Shown one piece after another: positions 1 through 7,259 of a stretch of DNA of 64,000 nt. Each line of letters opens with the position of its first letter. The first letter of the stretch is position 1. Source of the stretch: an uncultured Mailhella sp. (GTDB lineage: Bacteria; Desulfobacterota; Desulfovibrionia; Desulfovibrionales; Desulfovibrionaceae); NCBI GenBank assembly GCA_910578585.1, contig CAJTRG010000008.1, positions 38,411 through 102,410 of the forward strand. Reading direction: 5' to 3'. A model generated the notes under the pieces. That model did not search any database and was not told the origin of the DNA. It was given only the letters and a program-made list of their open reading frames with translations. The position numbers and the translations under genes were made by a program.

Positions 1-2
1 AA

Positions 3-674
3 GAAAACGGCTCCATGCATATTCTTCATATGCAGGAAGGAGAAGATATCAAAACCCGTACAGTGATTATTGCAACGGGTGCTGTCAGCCGTCCTCTTGG
101 TGTCAAAGAAGAAGACCATTACAAAGGCAAGGGTGTTTCCTATTGTGCTTTGTGTGACGGCAATTTCTACCGCGGACTTGATGTTGCCATTGTCGGCGGC
201 GGCAATGCTGCCATGGAAGAAGCTCTCTACCTTTCCCGTATCGTGAATAAAGTTTATCTTATTCACCGCCGTGAAGGCTTTAGAGGTGCGCAAATTTATC
301 TTGATAAAATCCGTGCTGTTCCTGAAAAAATTGAACTTGTAACCAGTGCTGTTGTCGATAGCCTTCAAGGTGAACCAACCCTCAAAAAAGTTGTTGTCCG
401 CCATGTTGTTACAGGTGAAAAACGTGAACTTCCTGTGGAAGGTATTTTTGTGTATATCGGACATGTGCCCAATGTGCAGTTTGCCCCGGAAGCACTTGAA
501 CGCAACGAACAGGGCTTTTTAGTAACTGATCAGGAAATGCAGACAGCTGTTCCCGGAATTTTTGTTGCAGGGGACAGTCGCGCGAAATTATGCCGTCAGG
601 TTTGTACTGCTGTGGGTGATGGCGCGGTTGCAGCAAGTTCTGCTATTCGGTATTTGGAGCAATTAAATGCGTAA
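3..674 (+). CDS. trxB: Thioredoxin-disulfide reductase, C-terminal part (5' end outside window)
   Basis: The gene runs in from the left edge; 223 residues are visible. They include the redox-active CALC motif followed by DGNFY (the family usually has CATCDG), then a second Rossmann nucleotide-binding motif, VAIVGGGNAAMEEA, and near the C terminus the FAD-contacting GIFVAGDS segment. This is the order of NADPH-dependent thioredoxin reductase: NADPH reduces FAD, which reduces the CxxC pair and then cytoplasmic thioredoxin. The first methionine in the window is internal, because the frame stays open to the edge. The 3' end overlaps the bamD start by 8 nt, suggesting coupled translation. The CALC rather than CATC active site leaves a small chance that the true partner is a thioredoxin-like protein other than classical thioredoxin. 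Confidence 0.93.
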   Translation, partial: ENGSMHILHMQEGEDIKTRTVIIATGAVSRPLGVKEEDHYKGKGVSYCALCDGNFYRGLDVAIVGGGNAAMEEALYLSRIVNKVYLIHRREGFRGAQIYLDKIRAVPEKIELVTSAVVDSLQGEPTLKKVVVRHVVTGEKRELPVEGIFVYIGHVPNVQFAPEALERNEQGFLVTDQEMQTAVPGIFVAGDSRAKLCRQVCTAVGDGAVAASSAIRYLEQLNA

Positions 675-1392
675 TATAGTTATTTCTTTGATATTGTGTT
701 TTTCTTTAACAGGTTGTGGCGGTATTATTGACAGCTTATTTATGGAAGCTCCAACAGATACTGTGCAAGAAAAATTTGAAGTTGCAGCAGAATCCATGCA
801 GGATAAAGAATATGGCAAAGCTGCGAACCTGTTTACAGATATCAAAGATAACTATCCATTTAGCCCTTATGTAATTGAATCAGAACTTGGCCTTGCTGAT
901 GCTCTCTATCTCAATGAAGAATATATTGAAGCAGCGGATGCATACCGCGATTTTGAAAACCTGCACCCACGCCATGAAGCCATTCCATATGTTCTTTTGC
1001 AGGTGGCTCGTTCACTTCGCATGAGTTATCGCTCCATTGACAGAGCTTCAACCAATGTGCAAATTGCTGAAGAATATGCCAGCCGTGTTGTGAATGAATA
1101 TCCTGATTCAGAATATGCTGAAATTGCAGCAAAGGAACTGAAAAACTGCCGTACCCTTTTAGCTGAACGGGAAGTTTTTATCGGTAATGTGTATTGGAAT
1201 ATGGGCAACTATGAAGCTGCCTACAATAGATATCTTCGCATTATGGAACAATTCCCTGATGTAGATCATGTTTATGAATATGCCCAAAAGCAGGCTGATG
1301 CTTCCTATATTCGCTTTAGAAAAGAAACTGCTGAAGATGAAAGAGAGAAGAAAGAAGGTTCCTTTAAAAATTGGCTGAAAAGCTGGTTATAA
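667..1392 (+). CDS. bamD: Outer membrane protein assembly factor BamD lipoprotein
   Basis: The 241-residue protein starts with a short lipoprotein signal peptide ending in LTGC, so Cys17 would be lipidated. The rest is helical TPR-like sequence: residues about 40-75 (YGKAANLFTDIKDNYPFSPY), 75-115 and 175-215 fit the TPR repeats of BamD/YfiO. The length matches the family (about 240). BamD sits on the periplasmic face of the outer membrane and is an essential part of the BAM complex with BamA. It overlaps trxB by 8 nt and is followed by a strong terminator, so it is the last gene of a trxB-containing unit. The charged C-terminal tail (EDEREKKEG) is also common in delta-proteobacterial BamD. 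Confidence 0.88.
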   Translation: MRNIVISLILCFSLTGCGGIIDSLFMEAPTDTVQEKFEVAAESMQDKEYGKAANLFTDIKDNYPFSPYVIESELGLADALYLNEEYIEAADAYRDFENLHPRHEAIPYVLLQVARSLRMSYRSIDRASTNVQIAEEYASRVVNEYPDSEYAEIAAKELKNCRTLLAEREVFIGNVYWNMGNYEAAYNRYLRIMEQFPDVDHVYEYAQKQADASYIRFRKETAEDEREKKEGSFKNWLKSWL

Positions 1393-1413
1393 CGAAGTTG
1401 GTAAATAAAAATA

Positions 1414-1450
1414 AATAAGCCCCTTTTATGAGAAATAAGAGGGGCTTATT
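1414..1450 (+). terminator. Intrinsic terminator after bamD
   Basis: A 12-bp stem (AATAAGCCCCTT pairing with AAGGGGCTTATT) encloses a short AT-rich loop and is followed by ATTATTT. It lies 22 nt beyond the bamD stop and immediately before the hairpin element at 1461. Confidence 0.8.
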
Positions 1451-1460
1451 ATTTACTTAC

Positions 1461-1633
1461 GCTTTGTTCTAGTATCAGGTTGATGAAACATTTATTTCTT
1501 TCAAATAACTTATTGTTTTTATTTCATAAAAACAAGCGATGTGGGGGTATGGGGGAAATCATTTCCCCCATAAAAAGAAAATTTTATAATTATATCCGGT
1601 TGTTATGAAATCAACCTAAAAGCAGAACAAAGC
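1461..1633. repeat. Hairpin-rich MITE-like element, full copy 1
   Basis: The ends are inverted repeats: GCTTTGTTCT...AGGTTGAT at 1461-1484 matches the reverse complement of 1610-1633 at 20 of 24 positions. Inside are two perfect palindromes: TTGTTTTTAT-ttc-ATAAAAACAA (1513-1535) and ATGGGGGAAA-tca-TTTCCCCCAT (1549-1571). The nonamer ATTTACTTA occurs directly outside both ends (1451-1459 and 1634-1642), as expected of a target-site duplication. There is no ORF. Similar sequence recurs at 4502, 46487 and 54732. It lies between the convergent bamD and glmU. Confidence 0.75.
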
Positions 1634-1671
1634 ATTTACTTATAACTTTGTTGATAAGCTAAATTATTTTA

Positions 1672-3099
1672 CTATGCTTTACGTTTGAGATTTTTTTGCC
1701 GTGCTCTTGCAATGGCCAGATCGTTTTCTTCTGTATCATGAGTAATCACAGAGCCAGCGCCGACCAGCGTATTTTTGGCAATTTTCACAGGCGCAACAAA
1801 GGCACAGTTTGAGCCAAGGAACGCATTGTCTTCAATAACAGTTTGGTGTTTATTTTTGCCGTCATAGTTGCAGGTAATACAGCCAGCCCCCACATTGACG
1901 CCGCTGCCCACAAGGCTGTCTCCAATATAGGAAAGGTGGTTGACCTTTGAACCATTGCCCACAAAACTTTTTTTGATTTCCACAAAATTGCCTAAATGCA
2001 CGTCGTCAGCAAGCTTAGCTTCCGGGCGCAGGCGGGCATAGGGACCGAGCTTTGCATTATTGCCAACATGTGCGTTTTCAAAATGGCAGAAACTTTGCAC
2101 CGCGCAATTTTCGCCAATGCTTGTATTTTTGATCACACAGTGGGATCCGATAGTGGTAAAGCTTTGGATTTCACTTTTCCCATAGATTTCGCAGGGGCCG
2201 AAAATTTCCACGCCTTTGTGAATAGTTGTAAAGGGGCTGATACGAATACTTTGAGGGTTGTGCAGAATAACGCCGTTTTGCATGAGATTGGTATTAATTT
2301 CCTGCTGCAAAATTTCTTCTGCCTGATTGAGTTCAAGTGGATTATTGACGCCAAGCAGCGCCTTGGCATTTTCAAAGCAAAACGCTTCCACAGGGATATT
2401 TTCCTTTTTAGCAAGGCTGATAATATCGGTTAAATAATATTCTTTGCTGGCATTTGCACTGGAAAGTTTGGGCAAAAATTCAAGCAAGAGTTTTGCATTG
2501 ACAAGATAAATGCCGGAGTTGACTTCAAAAATCTCGCTTTCAGGATAGGCAAGGCGAAAATCCTTCGCCTCAATAATTTGTACCACTGTGCCTGTATTTT
2601 TTGCATGGGTTTTCACAGGAGCATGCTGCACTTCTTTAAGGAAGTTTTCCCGCATCACGCGGCCATAATTTTGCCCATGGTCTAATAAAAGGCTGATAAA
2701 GCTGAGGGGATAATCCTTTGCTTCTTCAATAAATTCTTCAAGTAAATCTTGTTTAATAAGCGGAACATCAGCATTTAAAATCAGAATTTTTGTATTGTCT
2801 ATGTCAATGCAGTCTTTGATTTTTTCCATGGCACAGAGCACAGCATGTCCAGTGCCCAGCTGTTCAGTTTGCAGGACACAGTTCTTGCCTGCCGTTTCGC
2901 CAAATTCTTTATTCAAATGTTTTTCCACAAGTTCTGCCTTGTGCCCAATTACCGTCCAGATAGAGGGGCTGATGCTTGAGGCTGTTTGATAAACATGGGA
3001 AAGCATGGCTTCGCCTAAAACCGTTTGCAAAGCTTTAGGCTGCGCTGAGGGCATTCTTGTTCCTTTTCCTGCTGAAAGAATAACTGTACAAATTTGCAT
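1672..3099 (-). CDS. glmU: Bifunctional UDP-N-acetylglucosamine pyrophosphorylase / glucosamine-1-phosphate acetyltransferase
   Basis: The 475-residue protein has an N-terminal nucleotidyltransferase domain opening with VILSAGKGTRM (residues about 6-16) and a C-terminal left-handed beta-helix built from hexapeptide repeats ending in LVGAGSVITHD. GlmU acetylates glucosamine-1-phosphate and then makes UDP-GlcNAc, feeding peptidoglycan and lipopolysaccharide synthesis in the cytoplasm. The length is near the family norm (about 456). The start is placed at 3099 because AAAGGA lies 7 nt upstream; a longer reading to 3129 lacks a site and would precede the conserved N terminus. It is the last gene of a minus-strand unit with the DUF2065 gene 11 nt upstream. 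Confidence 0.96.
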   Translation of the reverse strand: MQICTVILSAGKGTRMPSAQPKALQTVLGEAMLSHVYQTASSISPSIWTVIGHKAELVEKHLNKEFGETAGKNCVLQTEQLGTGHAVLCAMEKIKDCIDIDNTKILILNADVPLIKQDLLEEFIEEAKDYPLSFISLLLDHGQNYGRVMRENFLKEVQHAPVKTHAKNTGTVVQIIEAKDFRLAYPESEIFEVNSGIYLVNAKLLLEFLPKLSSANASKEYYLTDIISLAKKENIPVEAFCFENAKALLGVNNPLELNQAEEILQQEINTNLMQNGVILHNPQSIRISPFTTIHKGVEIFGPCEIYGKSEIQSFTTIGSHCVIKNTSIGENCAVQSFCHFENAHVGNNAKLGPYARLRPEAKLADDVHLGNFVEIKKSFVGNGSKVNHLSYIGDSLVGSGVNVGAGCITCNYDGKNKHQTVIEDNAFLGSNCAFVAPVKIAKNTLVGAGSVITHDTEENDLAIARARQKNLKRKA

Positions 3100-3110
3100 A
3101 GATTTTCCTT

Positions 3111-3308
3111 TTATGAGCGACCTAACCAAACAAAGAAAACTCCAAGAAGGAGGAGAAAATAACCGTAATATCTCAGTTGGTCAGGATCAATATTTGCTAA
3201 TTGAAATAAAAAGTCTCGCATTTTTTCAGGGCTGGCAAGCCAGGGCAATGCTTCCAGAAAGCAAGCAAAGCCAAGACCTGTGAGCAGATATTTGAAAAAT
3301 TCATTCAT
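3111..3308 (-). CDS. DUF2065 small membrane protein (YjeT-like)
   Basis: This 65-residue protein has two hydrophobic stretches (residues about 8-25, YLLTGLGFACFLEALPWL, and 47-62, YGYFLLLLGVFFVWL) separated by a short polar segment. The pattern and length match the DUF2065 family, inner-membrane proteins of unknown function often found near tRNA-modification or envelope genes. The ATG overlaps the stop of the upstream dehydrogenase (TAATG), and it sits 11 nt before glmU, so the three are very likely cotranscribed. A second in-frame ATG two codons later cannot be excluded as the start. Confidence 0.75.
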   Translation of the reverse strand: MNEFFKYLLTGLGFACFLEALPWLASPEKMRDFLFQLANIDPDQLRYYGYFLLLLGVFFVWLGRS

Positions 3309-4408
3309 TATTGGAGCTCATATCCGCGTTTTAAAATAGCGAGTACATCGTCTGTGGAAAGCGTCAGCACAAAGGTTCCAGCCCGTTCAGGGGTAAACAT
3401 TTCGTTGATTTTGCTTTGTGCTTCTTCTAAAGAGCAATGTTTGCGGATGAGAATATAGGGTTTATAGCGGGTCAAAAATTCATGCATTCTATTGATAAAA
3501 TCTTGATCCAAAGGCATCATAAAGGCATTTTTCTCAATGATGAGTTCCATGATAGGCAACAAAAATGCAGAGCAGGCAAGACCGTGGGGAGCTCCATAAT
3601 GCAGGGTGAGCGGATAGGAAATGGAATGGGAAATGGAGCTGTGGCTTTGGCTGATGGCAATACCGGCTTCCATGGCAGCTTCCTGCAAATAATAGCGGTT
3701 TTTCATGTCGTAGGGTTCATGCTCAATATAATGCAGGGAATTCATCACAATTTCCAAAGCTCTTTTGGCATAAAAGAGACTGAGGGGCGTTGCATGCTTG
3801 TTCCAGAGGGTTTCAAGTGCGTGGGAAAAGGTATCCAGGGCGCTGTAAACTGTTTGTTTCCAAGGCAGAGTCTTGGTGAAATACGGATCAAGCAAAGCAA
3901 GTTTTGCATAACAGGCACGTGCGGCCAAGGAACATTTTTTCATTCTTTGTCTGTCCCAGATAGTGGCAAAGCTGGTTACTTCTGAGCCTGTGCCCGCGGT
4001 TGTGGGAATAGCAATCAGAGGAATGGCTTTAGTTGGCAGCAGAGCTTTGTTTCTGAGCCATGCTTCTAATGGTTTTTCATGTTCTGTTTGCATGAACGCA
4101 CAGGAAAGTGCCTTGGCGCTGTCAATAACAGAACCGCCGCCAAGAGCAATAATAGTGTGAAATGTTTTATGTTTATTTTGAATATAAAATTCGTCCAGTT
4201 TATCTAAATCCGGCTCAGGCTGGGCTGTGAAAACTTCATAAGGCAGGGAAAAATAATTCGTAATTTCAGCTAATTGTCCGCGATCCTGCATGCCTTTGGT
4301 CGTGACGATTAAAATGGGTTCTTCTTTGGGCAAAAAATAGCTGATTTCTTTGCGGCAATCCAGTCCTGCATGGATTTCAACAGGGTTATAGTGATTCCAT
4401 CCAATCAT
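3308..4408 (-). CDS. Iron-containing alcohol dehydrogenase
   Basis: The protein is 366 residues from the ATG at 4408, which has GTGAGG six nt upstream; an upstream in-frame ATG at 4468 lies inside the preceding terminator and is rejected. The NAD-binding signature GGGSVIDSAK falls at residues 90-99, and the C-terminal half holds the family's metal-binding histidines (SHSSISHSISYPL and YGAPHGLACS). Group III Fe-dependent dehydrogenases reduce aldehydes or oxidise alcohols in the cytoplasm. In sulfonate-respiring Desulfovibrionaceae, members of this family reduce sulfoacetaldehyde or similar, but nothing here proves the substrate. First gene of the unit leading to glmU. Confidence 0.85.
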   Translation of the reverse strand: MIGWNHYNPVEIHAGLDCRKEISYFLPKEEPILIVTTKGMQDRGQLAEITNYFSLPYEVFTAQPEPDLDKLDEFYIQNKHKTFHTIIALGGGSVIDSAKALSCAFMQTEHEKPLEAWLRNKALLPTKAIPLIAIPTTAGTGSEVTSFATIWDRQRMKKCSLAARACYAKLALLDPYFTKTLPWKQTVYSALDTFSHALETLWNKHATPLSLFYAKRALEIVMNSLHYIEHEPYDMKNRYYLQEAAMEAGIAISQSHSSISHSISYPLTLHYGAPHGLACSAFLLPIMELIIEKNAFMMPLDQDFINRMHEFLTRYKPYILIRKHCSLEEAQSKINEMFTPERAGTFVLTLSTDDVLAILKRGYELQ

Positions 4409-4445
4409 AGCAACCTCACTCGTATAATAGGATAAATCAATAGTA

Positions 4446-4482
4446 CAAAAAAAAATGGAGAAAAGCAAAGCTTCTCTCCATT
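4446..4482 (-). terminator. Intrinsic terminator downstream of trpB
   Basis: Read on the minus strand, AATGGAGA...TCTCCATT forms a stem around GAAGCTTTGCTT and is followed by nine T residues (plus-strand A run 4446-4454). It lies downstream of trpB beyond the partial repeat at 4502-4615, and just upstream of the dehydrogenase start, so it separates the two units. Confidence 0.8.
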
Positions 4483-4501
4483 AAATTTTTTTGCATTATT
4501 C

Positions 4502-4615
4502 TAAAAACAAGCAATGAGGGGGTATGGGGGAAATCATTTCCCCATAAAATAAAAATTTAAAATTTTTATAATTATATCTAGTAATTATAGAATCAGCCTG
4601 AAACTAGAACAAAGC
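4502..4615. repeat. Hairpin element, partial copy 2 (right part only)
   Basis: From AAAAACAAGCAATG the sequence follows copy 1: the GGGGGTATGGGGGAAATCAT-type palindrome, then TTATAATTATATC, then the right terminus AGCCTGAAACTAGAACAAAGCA. The left terminal repeat and the first arm of the ATAAAAACAAG hairpin are missing. The right end is 21 nt beyond the trpB stop codon. Confidence 0.7.
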
Positions 4616-4635
4616 AAAATTTTTATGTGTTAAAA

Positions 4636-5847
4636 TTATGGCATTTGGATAAGGTTTTGTTTGAGCATATTGGAAATTTGGTCAACGTCCTTATCGCCGC
4701 GGCCAGAAAGACATACAAGAATTTTCTTTCCTTTCATGTCTGGAGCCACATGGATTGCATGAGCAAGGGCATGGGCAGATTCAAGAGCCGGGATAATGCC
4801 TTGAGTCTTTGAAAGCATAAAGAAGGCTTCGATAGCTTCCCTATCAGTAATGGCCACAAAGCTTGCGCGTCCCATATCTTTTAAGTTGGCAAGTTCAGGG
4901 CTGACGGAAGGATAGTCAAGTCCGGCAGAAATGGAATAGACAGGAGCAACTTCGCCCTTTTCATCAAGGCAAACATAGCTTTTGAAACCATGCAAAATGC
5001 TTTCTTTGCCGTGTACAAGGCTGGCAGCATGGTCGCCGATTTTATTGCCGCGTCCGCCGGGTTCAGCGCCCACAAGAGCAATGTCCTTATCATCAATAAA
5101 GTTTGCAAACATACCAACAGCATTGGAACCGCCGCCAACACAGGCTACAACCATATCAGGCAGGGACTTGGTCATGGCCTGAAATTGAGCTCTTGCTTCA
5201 AAGCTGATGATAGATTGGAAATGGCGGATAATTTCAGGATAAGGATAAGGGCCCACAGCAGAACCCAAAACATAATAACTGTCTTTATCCTTAATATAGG
5301 CTTCAAGGGCTTCGTCAACAGCTTCTTTCAGGGTTCTTTGTCCTCTTGTTGCTGCAATAACATTGGCACCCATCATACGCATGCGCAGAACATTGAGTTC
5401 CTGACGTTTGATATCTTCTTCACCCATGTAAATGGTGCATTTCAAGCCATAAAGAGCAGCAACGGCAGCAGCTGCAACGCCGTGCTGGCCGGCGCCTGTT
5501 TCCGCAATAATATGCTTTTTGCCAAGGCGCTTTGCAAGGAGCAGCTGACCTAAGGCATTATTGAGTTTATGGGCGCCCAAGTGGTTGAGATCTTCACGTT
5601 TTAAGTAAATATCTGCACCGCCTAATTTCTTGGAAAGATTTTCGCAGTAAAAAATGGGGGTTGGACGGCCACAAAAATGCTTGTAAAGATTGTCCAATTC
5701 GGCTAAAAAGTCTTTGTCGTTTTTGTACTTGTTGAAACAGTCAGCAACTTCATCAAGACGAGCTTTCATTTCAGGGGAAACAAATTGTCCGCCGTGACGT
5801 CCAAAATAACCGAGTTTGTTTTCTTGTGTGTTTTGAGATGTAGACAT
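4636..5847 (-). CDS. trpB: Tryptophan synthase beta subunit
   Basis: The 403-residue protein matches classical TrpB (about 395-405). GRHGGQFVSPE opens the fold, PLP-binding Lys94 sits in HLGAHKLNNALGQ, the catalytic Glu116 in AETGAGQHG, and the PLP-phosphate loop GGGSNA at residues 238-243. TrpB joins indole and serine to make tryptophan, normally in a complex with TrpA. The start has AAAGGA 8 nt upstream. It stands alone: no trpA or other trp gene is adjacent, a terminator follows and its own attenuator precedes. This could reflect a scattered pathway or indole salvage; which one cannot be told from the window. Confidence 0.95.
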   Translation of the reverse strand: MSTSQNTQENKLGYFGRHGGQFVSPEMKARLDEVADCFNKYKNDKDFLAELDNLYKHFCGRPTPIFYCENLSKKLGGADIYLKREDLNHLGAHKLNNALGQLLLAKRLGKKHIIAETGAGQHGVAAAAVAALYGLKCTIYMGEEDIKRQELNVLRMRMMGANVIAATRGQRTLKEAVDEALEAYIKDKDSYYVLGSAVGPYPYPEIIRHFQSIISFEARAQFQAMTKSLPDMVVACVGGGSNAVGMFANFIDDKDIALVGAEPGGRGNKIGDHAASLVHGKESILHGFKSYVCLDEKGEVAPVYSISAGLDYPSVSPELANLKDMGRASFVAITDREAIEAFFMLSKTQGIIPALESAHALAHAIHVAPDMKGKKILVCLSGRGDKDVDQISNMLKQNLIQMP

Positions 5848-5885
5848 AGTTTTTTCCTTTTTGCCGAGTTGCCCAGTCTGGGGAT

Positions 5886-5915
5886 AAAAAAAACGACCAA
5901 GCGTACTCGGTCGTA
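5886..5915 (-). terminator. trp attenuator terminator hairpin
   Basis: On the minus strand ACGACCGAG and CTTGGTCGT pair as a 9-bp stem (one G-U) around a TACG tetraloop, followed by eight T residues. It ends 39 nt before the trpB ATG and downstream of the Trp-rich leader peptide, so transcription through it is expected to be conditional. Confidence 0.85.
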
Positions 5916-5949
5916 ATTTTTATTGTTAGAAATTTGGCTGCAAAAAATC

Positions 5950-5968
5950 CGACCCGTTATTGAACGAG
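5950..5968 (-). promoter_or_regulatory. trp attenuator regions 1 and 2 (antiterminator switch)
   Basis: On the minus strand CTCGTT (plus 5963-5968, directly after the Trp codons) can pair with AACGGG (plus 5953-5958) across a CAAT loop. The overlapping GGTCG (plus 5950-5954) is complementary to CGACC in the 5' arm of the terminator (plus 5910-5914). The two pairings exclude each other. A ribosome stalled at the Trp codons would mask CTCGTT and free GGTCG to disrupt the terminator. The pairings are seen in the sequence; the mechanism is inferred from classical trp attenuation. Confidence 0.75.
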
Positions 5969-6013
5969 CCACCACCAAGAAATGTATGAGTGTTGTATTT
6001 TTTGCGTATTCAT
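5957..6013 (-). CDS. trpL: trp operon leader peptide
   Basis: The 18-residue peptide MNTQKIQHSYISWWWLVQ has three consecutive TGG codons (plus 5969-5977) four codons before the stop, the hallmark of a tryptophan attenuation leader. It lies upstream of an intrinsic terminator and trpB. The predicted promoter (-10 at 6021-6026) puts transcription start at 6013-6014, leaving essentially no 5' untranslated region, so translation would have to start on a leaderless mRNA. No ribosome-binding sequence fits between promoter and ATG. Confidence 0.85.
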   Translation of the reverse strand: MNTQKIQHSYISWWWLVQ

Positions 6014-6020
6014 AAATTTG

Positions 6021-6049
6021 CTTATAATGAGCCTTTCATCTTTTGTCAA
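6021..6049 (-). promoter_or_regulatory. Sigma-70 promoter of trpL-trpB
   Basis: On the minus strand there is a perfect -35 TTGACA (plus 6044-6049), a 17-nt spacer and -10 TATAAG (plus 6021-6026). The expected start site falls within one base of the leader-peptide ATG. Confidence 0.85.
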
Positions 6050-6114
6050 GCAAAAAATAAGGGCTGAAAAATGGTATAAACTCCGGAACGTGATACTTGA
6101 AAAGTGAGGATAGT

Positions 6115-6951
6115 ATGGGACACAAAAAGAAAGTATATATTGATCCGAAAACCTTGAATTTGCCTCTGGTTGGCTGTGACAGCCACGCACATATTATAAC
6201 TCCTCCCCTCTGGGAAGATCGAGATGCTGTTTTAGAACGGGCAAAGGAAGCTGGCGTCAAAAACATTGGTGAGGTTATCCTTGGCCATGCGCAATATGTG
6301 GAATGCAAAGAGTATTTTAAGGATAAGGAAAATGTTTTCTTTATTTATGGTTTGCACCCAACGGATTTACTCGAAATTCAGGAAGATGAAGTGGAGCGCG
6401 TCTTGGCAGATATCTTGCAGGACAAAAAAGAAACACAAAGAATACGGGCAGTTGGTGAAATTGGACTGGATTATTTTTGGAAAGAAGTTCCACAGGATTT
6501 ACAGCAAATATATTTTCGAAAACTTCTTGCGGTGGCAAAGAGATGTGAACTTCCTGTGGTAATCCACAGCCGCGACGCCTTTGAGGATACAGTAAAAATT
6601 TTACTGGAAGAAGGTTTTCATAATTATCCGCTCTTGTGGCACTGCTTTGACCGTGACTTAGAATGCGCGAGAATTGTTTTATCCCATGGCTGGCATATTT
6701 CTATTCCCGGTTCTGTAACCTATAAAGCCAATGTGCACGTGCGTGAAGCTTTGCAGCTTATGGACAGGGAACGTTTGCTGGTGGAAACAGACAGCCCGTA
6801 TTTGAGTCCCGAACCATGGCGCGGCAAACCCAATGAACCAGCCTTTACTGTGTTTACGGCAGAATGCGTGGCAAAGGAATTAGGCATGGAGACTGCCGAA
6901 TTGTGGGAAAAATGCGGCAATAATGCACGCAGATTTTTTGGTGTTCAATAA
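6115..6951 (+). CDS. TatD family metal-dependent hydrolase (DNase)
   Basis: The protein is 278 residues from the ATG at 6115 (GTGAGG upstream); an upstream TTG in the same frame is less likely. Metal-ligand motifs of the TatD amidohydrolase fold appear in order: DSHAH near the N terminus, GEIGLDYFW, PVVIHSRDA, LWHCFDRD and VETDSPYLSPEPWRG. TatD enzymes are cytoplasmic divalent-metal 3'-5' exonucleases or deoxyribonucleases linked to DNA repair and turnover; the substrate of this paralogue is not evident. It is divergent from trpL, and about 70 nt precede the next small gene. Confidence 0.88.
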   Translation: MGHKKKVYIDPKTLNLPLVGCDSHAHIITPPLWEDRDAVLERAKEAGVKNIGEVILGHAQYVECKEYFKDKENVFFIYGLHPTDLLEIQEDEVERVLADILQDKKETQRIRAVGEIGLDYFWKEVPQDLQQIYFRKLLAVAKRCELPVVIHSRDAFEDTVKILLEEGFHNYPLLWHCFDRDLECARIVLSHGWHISIPGSVTYKANVHVREALQLMDRERLLVETDSPYLSPEPWRGKPNEPAFTVFTAECVAKELGMETAELWEKCGNNARRFFGVQ

Positions 6952-7023
6952 TTTTTAGAAAAAGACTAAACAAATTTTCCAAAGAGCCGATACAAGAGGT
7001 ATACTTGTAATAAGGAGGCTTTT

Positions 7024-7203
7024 ATGGAAATAGATACCAGTAGTTTGAGTACCACTCAAGGTCAAATGTCCCTTGGCATTCAAAAGCAAAGTCTTCAATT
7101 TGAAGCTGATATGACTAATCAGCTCATACAAGGCTCCTTGCAGGCAGCTGATAATATGCGTGCAAGCCAAGGCATTGGATTAAATCTTAATATTGTAGCG
7201 TAA
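7024..7203 (+). CDS. YjfB-like putative motility protein
   Basis: The 59-residue protein MEIDTSSLSTTQGQ...GIGLNLNIVA has a consensus AAGGAGG five nt before the ATG. The layout (short helical protein starting MxIxxLS, a Q-rich middle, ending in GxxLNxxV) resembles the YjfB small putative motility protein family, whose function is unknown. It is a single gene between tatD and a terminator. The very strong ribosome site suggests high expression. Assignment is from pattern recognition only. Confidence 0.65.
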   Translation: MEIDTSSLSTTQGQMSLGIQKQSLQFEADMTNQLIQGSLQAADNMRASQGIGLNLNIVA

Positions 7204-7236
7204 GATTTTTATTTCTATTTGCTTATTACATCAAAT

Positions 7237-7259
7237 AAAACGCCCTTTTGGGGCGTTTT
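7237..7259. terminator. Bidirectional terminator between the YjfB-like gene and miaA
   Basis: AAAACGCCC and GGGCGTTTT form a 9-bp stem around TTTTG, with A and T runs on the two sides. It can stop both the plus-strand small gene and the minus-strand miaA operon, whose stop codon lies inside the hairpin. Confidence 0.8.

Noticed and set aside
1549..1571. Reading the GGGGGAAATCATTTCCCC palindrome as a plain terminator
   Set aside because: No T run follows on either strand, and other terminators are already present next to copies 1, 2 and 3.
4409..4468. Upstream ATG for the iron alcohol dehydrogenase
   Set aside because: It falls inside the terminator hairpin and adds a non-conserved hydrophobic stretch; the ATG at 4408 has a proper ribosome site.
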